A stretch of 64,000 nt of DNA from positions 1,054,001 to 1,118,000 of the forward strand of contig NZ_FNVX01000004.1 of assembly GCF_900104585.1 (NCBI RefSeq). The letters run 5' to 3'. The position numbers and the translations under genes are program-made. Positions 63,284 to 64,000 of the stretch are shown piece after piece (within the stretch, counting starts at the first letter, position 1; every line of letters begins with the position of its first letter). Source of the DNA: Bacteroides ihuae (GTDB taxonomy: Bacteria > Bacteroidota > Bacteroidia > Bacteroidales > Bacteroidaceae). The notes beneath the pieces are model-generated. The model ran no database searches, was not told the DNA's origin, and saw nothing but the letters and a program-made list of their open reading frames with translations.

Positions 63284-63363
63284 AGAAAAAAAATGAGATA
63301 TATTAAAAATAGGTTATTTTGATAGTAATGAAGAAAGGATAGTAAGCACATTCAACAAAAAAA

Positions 63364-63383
63364 AGCAGCCTGTTACAGCTGCT
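63364..63383 (-). terminator. Terminator after the 43-residue gene
   Basis: AGCAG (63364-63368) pairs with CTGCT (63379-63383), extended by CTG/CAG. On the minus strand a T-run follows. Confidence 0.75.
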
Positions 63384-63388
63384 CTGAT

Positions 63389-63520
63389 TTACTTTGTAAG
63401 GTCTGTTATCCATTGCCTTGCCTCATACAGTAATTGTTCCCAAGTAATGTCATCTTCCGGCTCATATCCCGAACAGAAAGCGGCTTCTAATAAGTCTTCA
63501 TTTTGCATAACTTTTTTCAT
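63389..63520 (-). CDS. Small acidic phage protein
   Basis: 43 residues (MKKVMQNEDLLEAAFCSGY, ending WITDLTK). It lies between the head morphogenesis gene and a terminator in the late operon. The acidic helical N-terminus is unlike its neighbours. Family unknown; the size fits many accessory late genes. Confidence 0.5.
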   Translation of the reverse strand: MKKVMQNEDLLEAAFCSGYEPEDDITWEQLLYEARQWITDLTK

Positions 63521-63574
63521 TTTTGGTTATGCAATATTGCGGAGATAAGGTTACTTATCCAAGACTTAACGGGC

Positions 63575-64000
63575 TTATATTAAAGCTTTTGAAGCATCAC
63601 CTCCGAAGTTATCTTGTAACCAATAAGGCTGTGAAGCATTGATAGAATCAAAGTTATCTTCTATGTAATTCTTTGCGCTCTGAGGTATATCACGAATGAT
63701 TTTATTCTCTGGCAACTGCCTGGTCAATAGATAATCGGCAAATTCCTCCGGATTCATAAGTACAGGAGTGGCGAAGCAAATACAGAAAGGATGCCAACCC
63801 GTAAACAAGAAACTCTTTGGATATTGCCCGGCTAATGGATCACATATCTTGCACGGCTCTTTAGCAGATGGAGAACGTTGTATATCTATGCCCAAGATAA
63901 AGCCAAGATTAATCCATCGTTCATGATCCGTACGCCTATAAGCGATATTCGTCTCGGTAGCGGCCAGACGCATAGCATTCTGTTTTGATGATCTGTATTG
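63575..64000 (-). CDS. Phage head morphogenesis protein, C-terminal part (cut by window edge)
   Basis: The frame is open to base 64000, so the start is outside. The visible ~141 residues include RLAATETNIAYRRTDHERWINLG and then CKICDPLAGQYPKSFLFTGWHPFCICFATP, the cysteine/histidine-bearing C-terminal block of SPP1 gp7/Mu gpF-type minor head proteins. Portal and terminase would be expected further right. Confidence 0.8.
   Translation of the reverse strand, partial: QYRSSKQNAMRLAATETNIAYRRTDHERWINLGFILGIDIQRSPSAKEPCKICDPLAGQYPKSFLFTGWHPFCICFATPVLMNPEEFADYLLTRQLPENKIIRDIPQSAKNYIEDNFDSINASQPYWLQDNFGGDASKALI

Noticed and set aside
23600..64000. CRISPR array, insertion sequence or diversity-generating retroelement
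   Set aside because: I found no regularly spaced repeats, no transposase and no reverse transcriptase; the repeated modules in the tail fibre are protein domains, not template/variable repeats.

Overview
The window looks like a chromosome segment of a Bacteroidales bacterium, most likely Bacteroides or a close relative, that carries most of an integrated tailed phage. Three things support the host call. Gene families match: an LptD-like barrel, a BtuB-like TonB receptor, adenosylcobalamin-dependent ribonucleotide reductase, and a 4-alpha-glucanotransferase with N-terminal starch-binding domains. Many genes are preceded by the Bacteroides-type -7 box TAnnTTTG. Base composition is moderately AT-rich throughout. 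Species cannot be decided from this sequence.

Region 1 (1-23.6 kb) is ordinary chromosome. It holds the end of ung, lptD, an HD-domain protein, an MscS channel, a BASS-type transporter, a TonB receptor, an amidase plus MCE pair, dnaA, a nitroreductase, nrdJ, malQ, folB, asnS, an RluB-type pseudouridine synthase and purB. Three 22-nt tandem repeats inside a larger dyad lie between the TonB receptor and the amidase.

Region 2 (23.6 kb to the right edge) is a prophage. It begins at a 3' fragment of tRNA-Val(UAC), which retains the host terminator and is the left attachment site. The leftward lysogeny block (23.7-26.4 kb) encodes small proteins, a secreted protein, a lipoprotein and an XRE repressor. 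The rightward early block (26.6-34.9 kb) encodes a Cro-like protein, a LuxR-type protein, a RecT/RecE-like recombination pair, an SNF2-type helicase, a VRR-NUC nuclease and a tRNA-like gene with an odd middle. Next comes an independently transcribed AAA+ ATPase/subtilase pair resembling IetAS (35.5-38.9 kb). Leftward genes then encode a two-TM protein of unknown function and a lysis cassette (holin, DUF5675 endolysin candidate, unimolecular-spanin candidate). After a small island of rightward genes and a separately transcribed cargo-like gene, the leftward late operon runs from a baseplate/receptor-binding protein through distal tail, tape measure, frameshifted tail chaperones, major tail protein, connectors, capsid and scaffold to a head-morphogenesis gene cut by the window edge. 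Terminase, portal and integrase are not seen and presumably lie beyond 64000. The order is that of a siphovirus.

The most notable signals are: the IetAS-like pair; a textbook -1 slippery heptamer between the two tail-chaperone frames; a long imperfect RNA hairpin with its own promoter and a 59-residue ORF, antisense inside the tail operon; three separate cargo genes with their own promoters or terminators; and the non-standard tRNA-like sequence.
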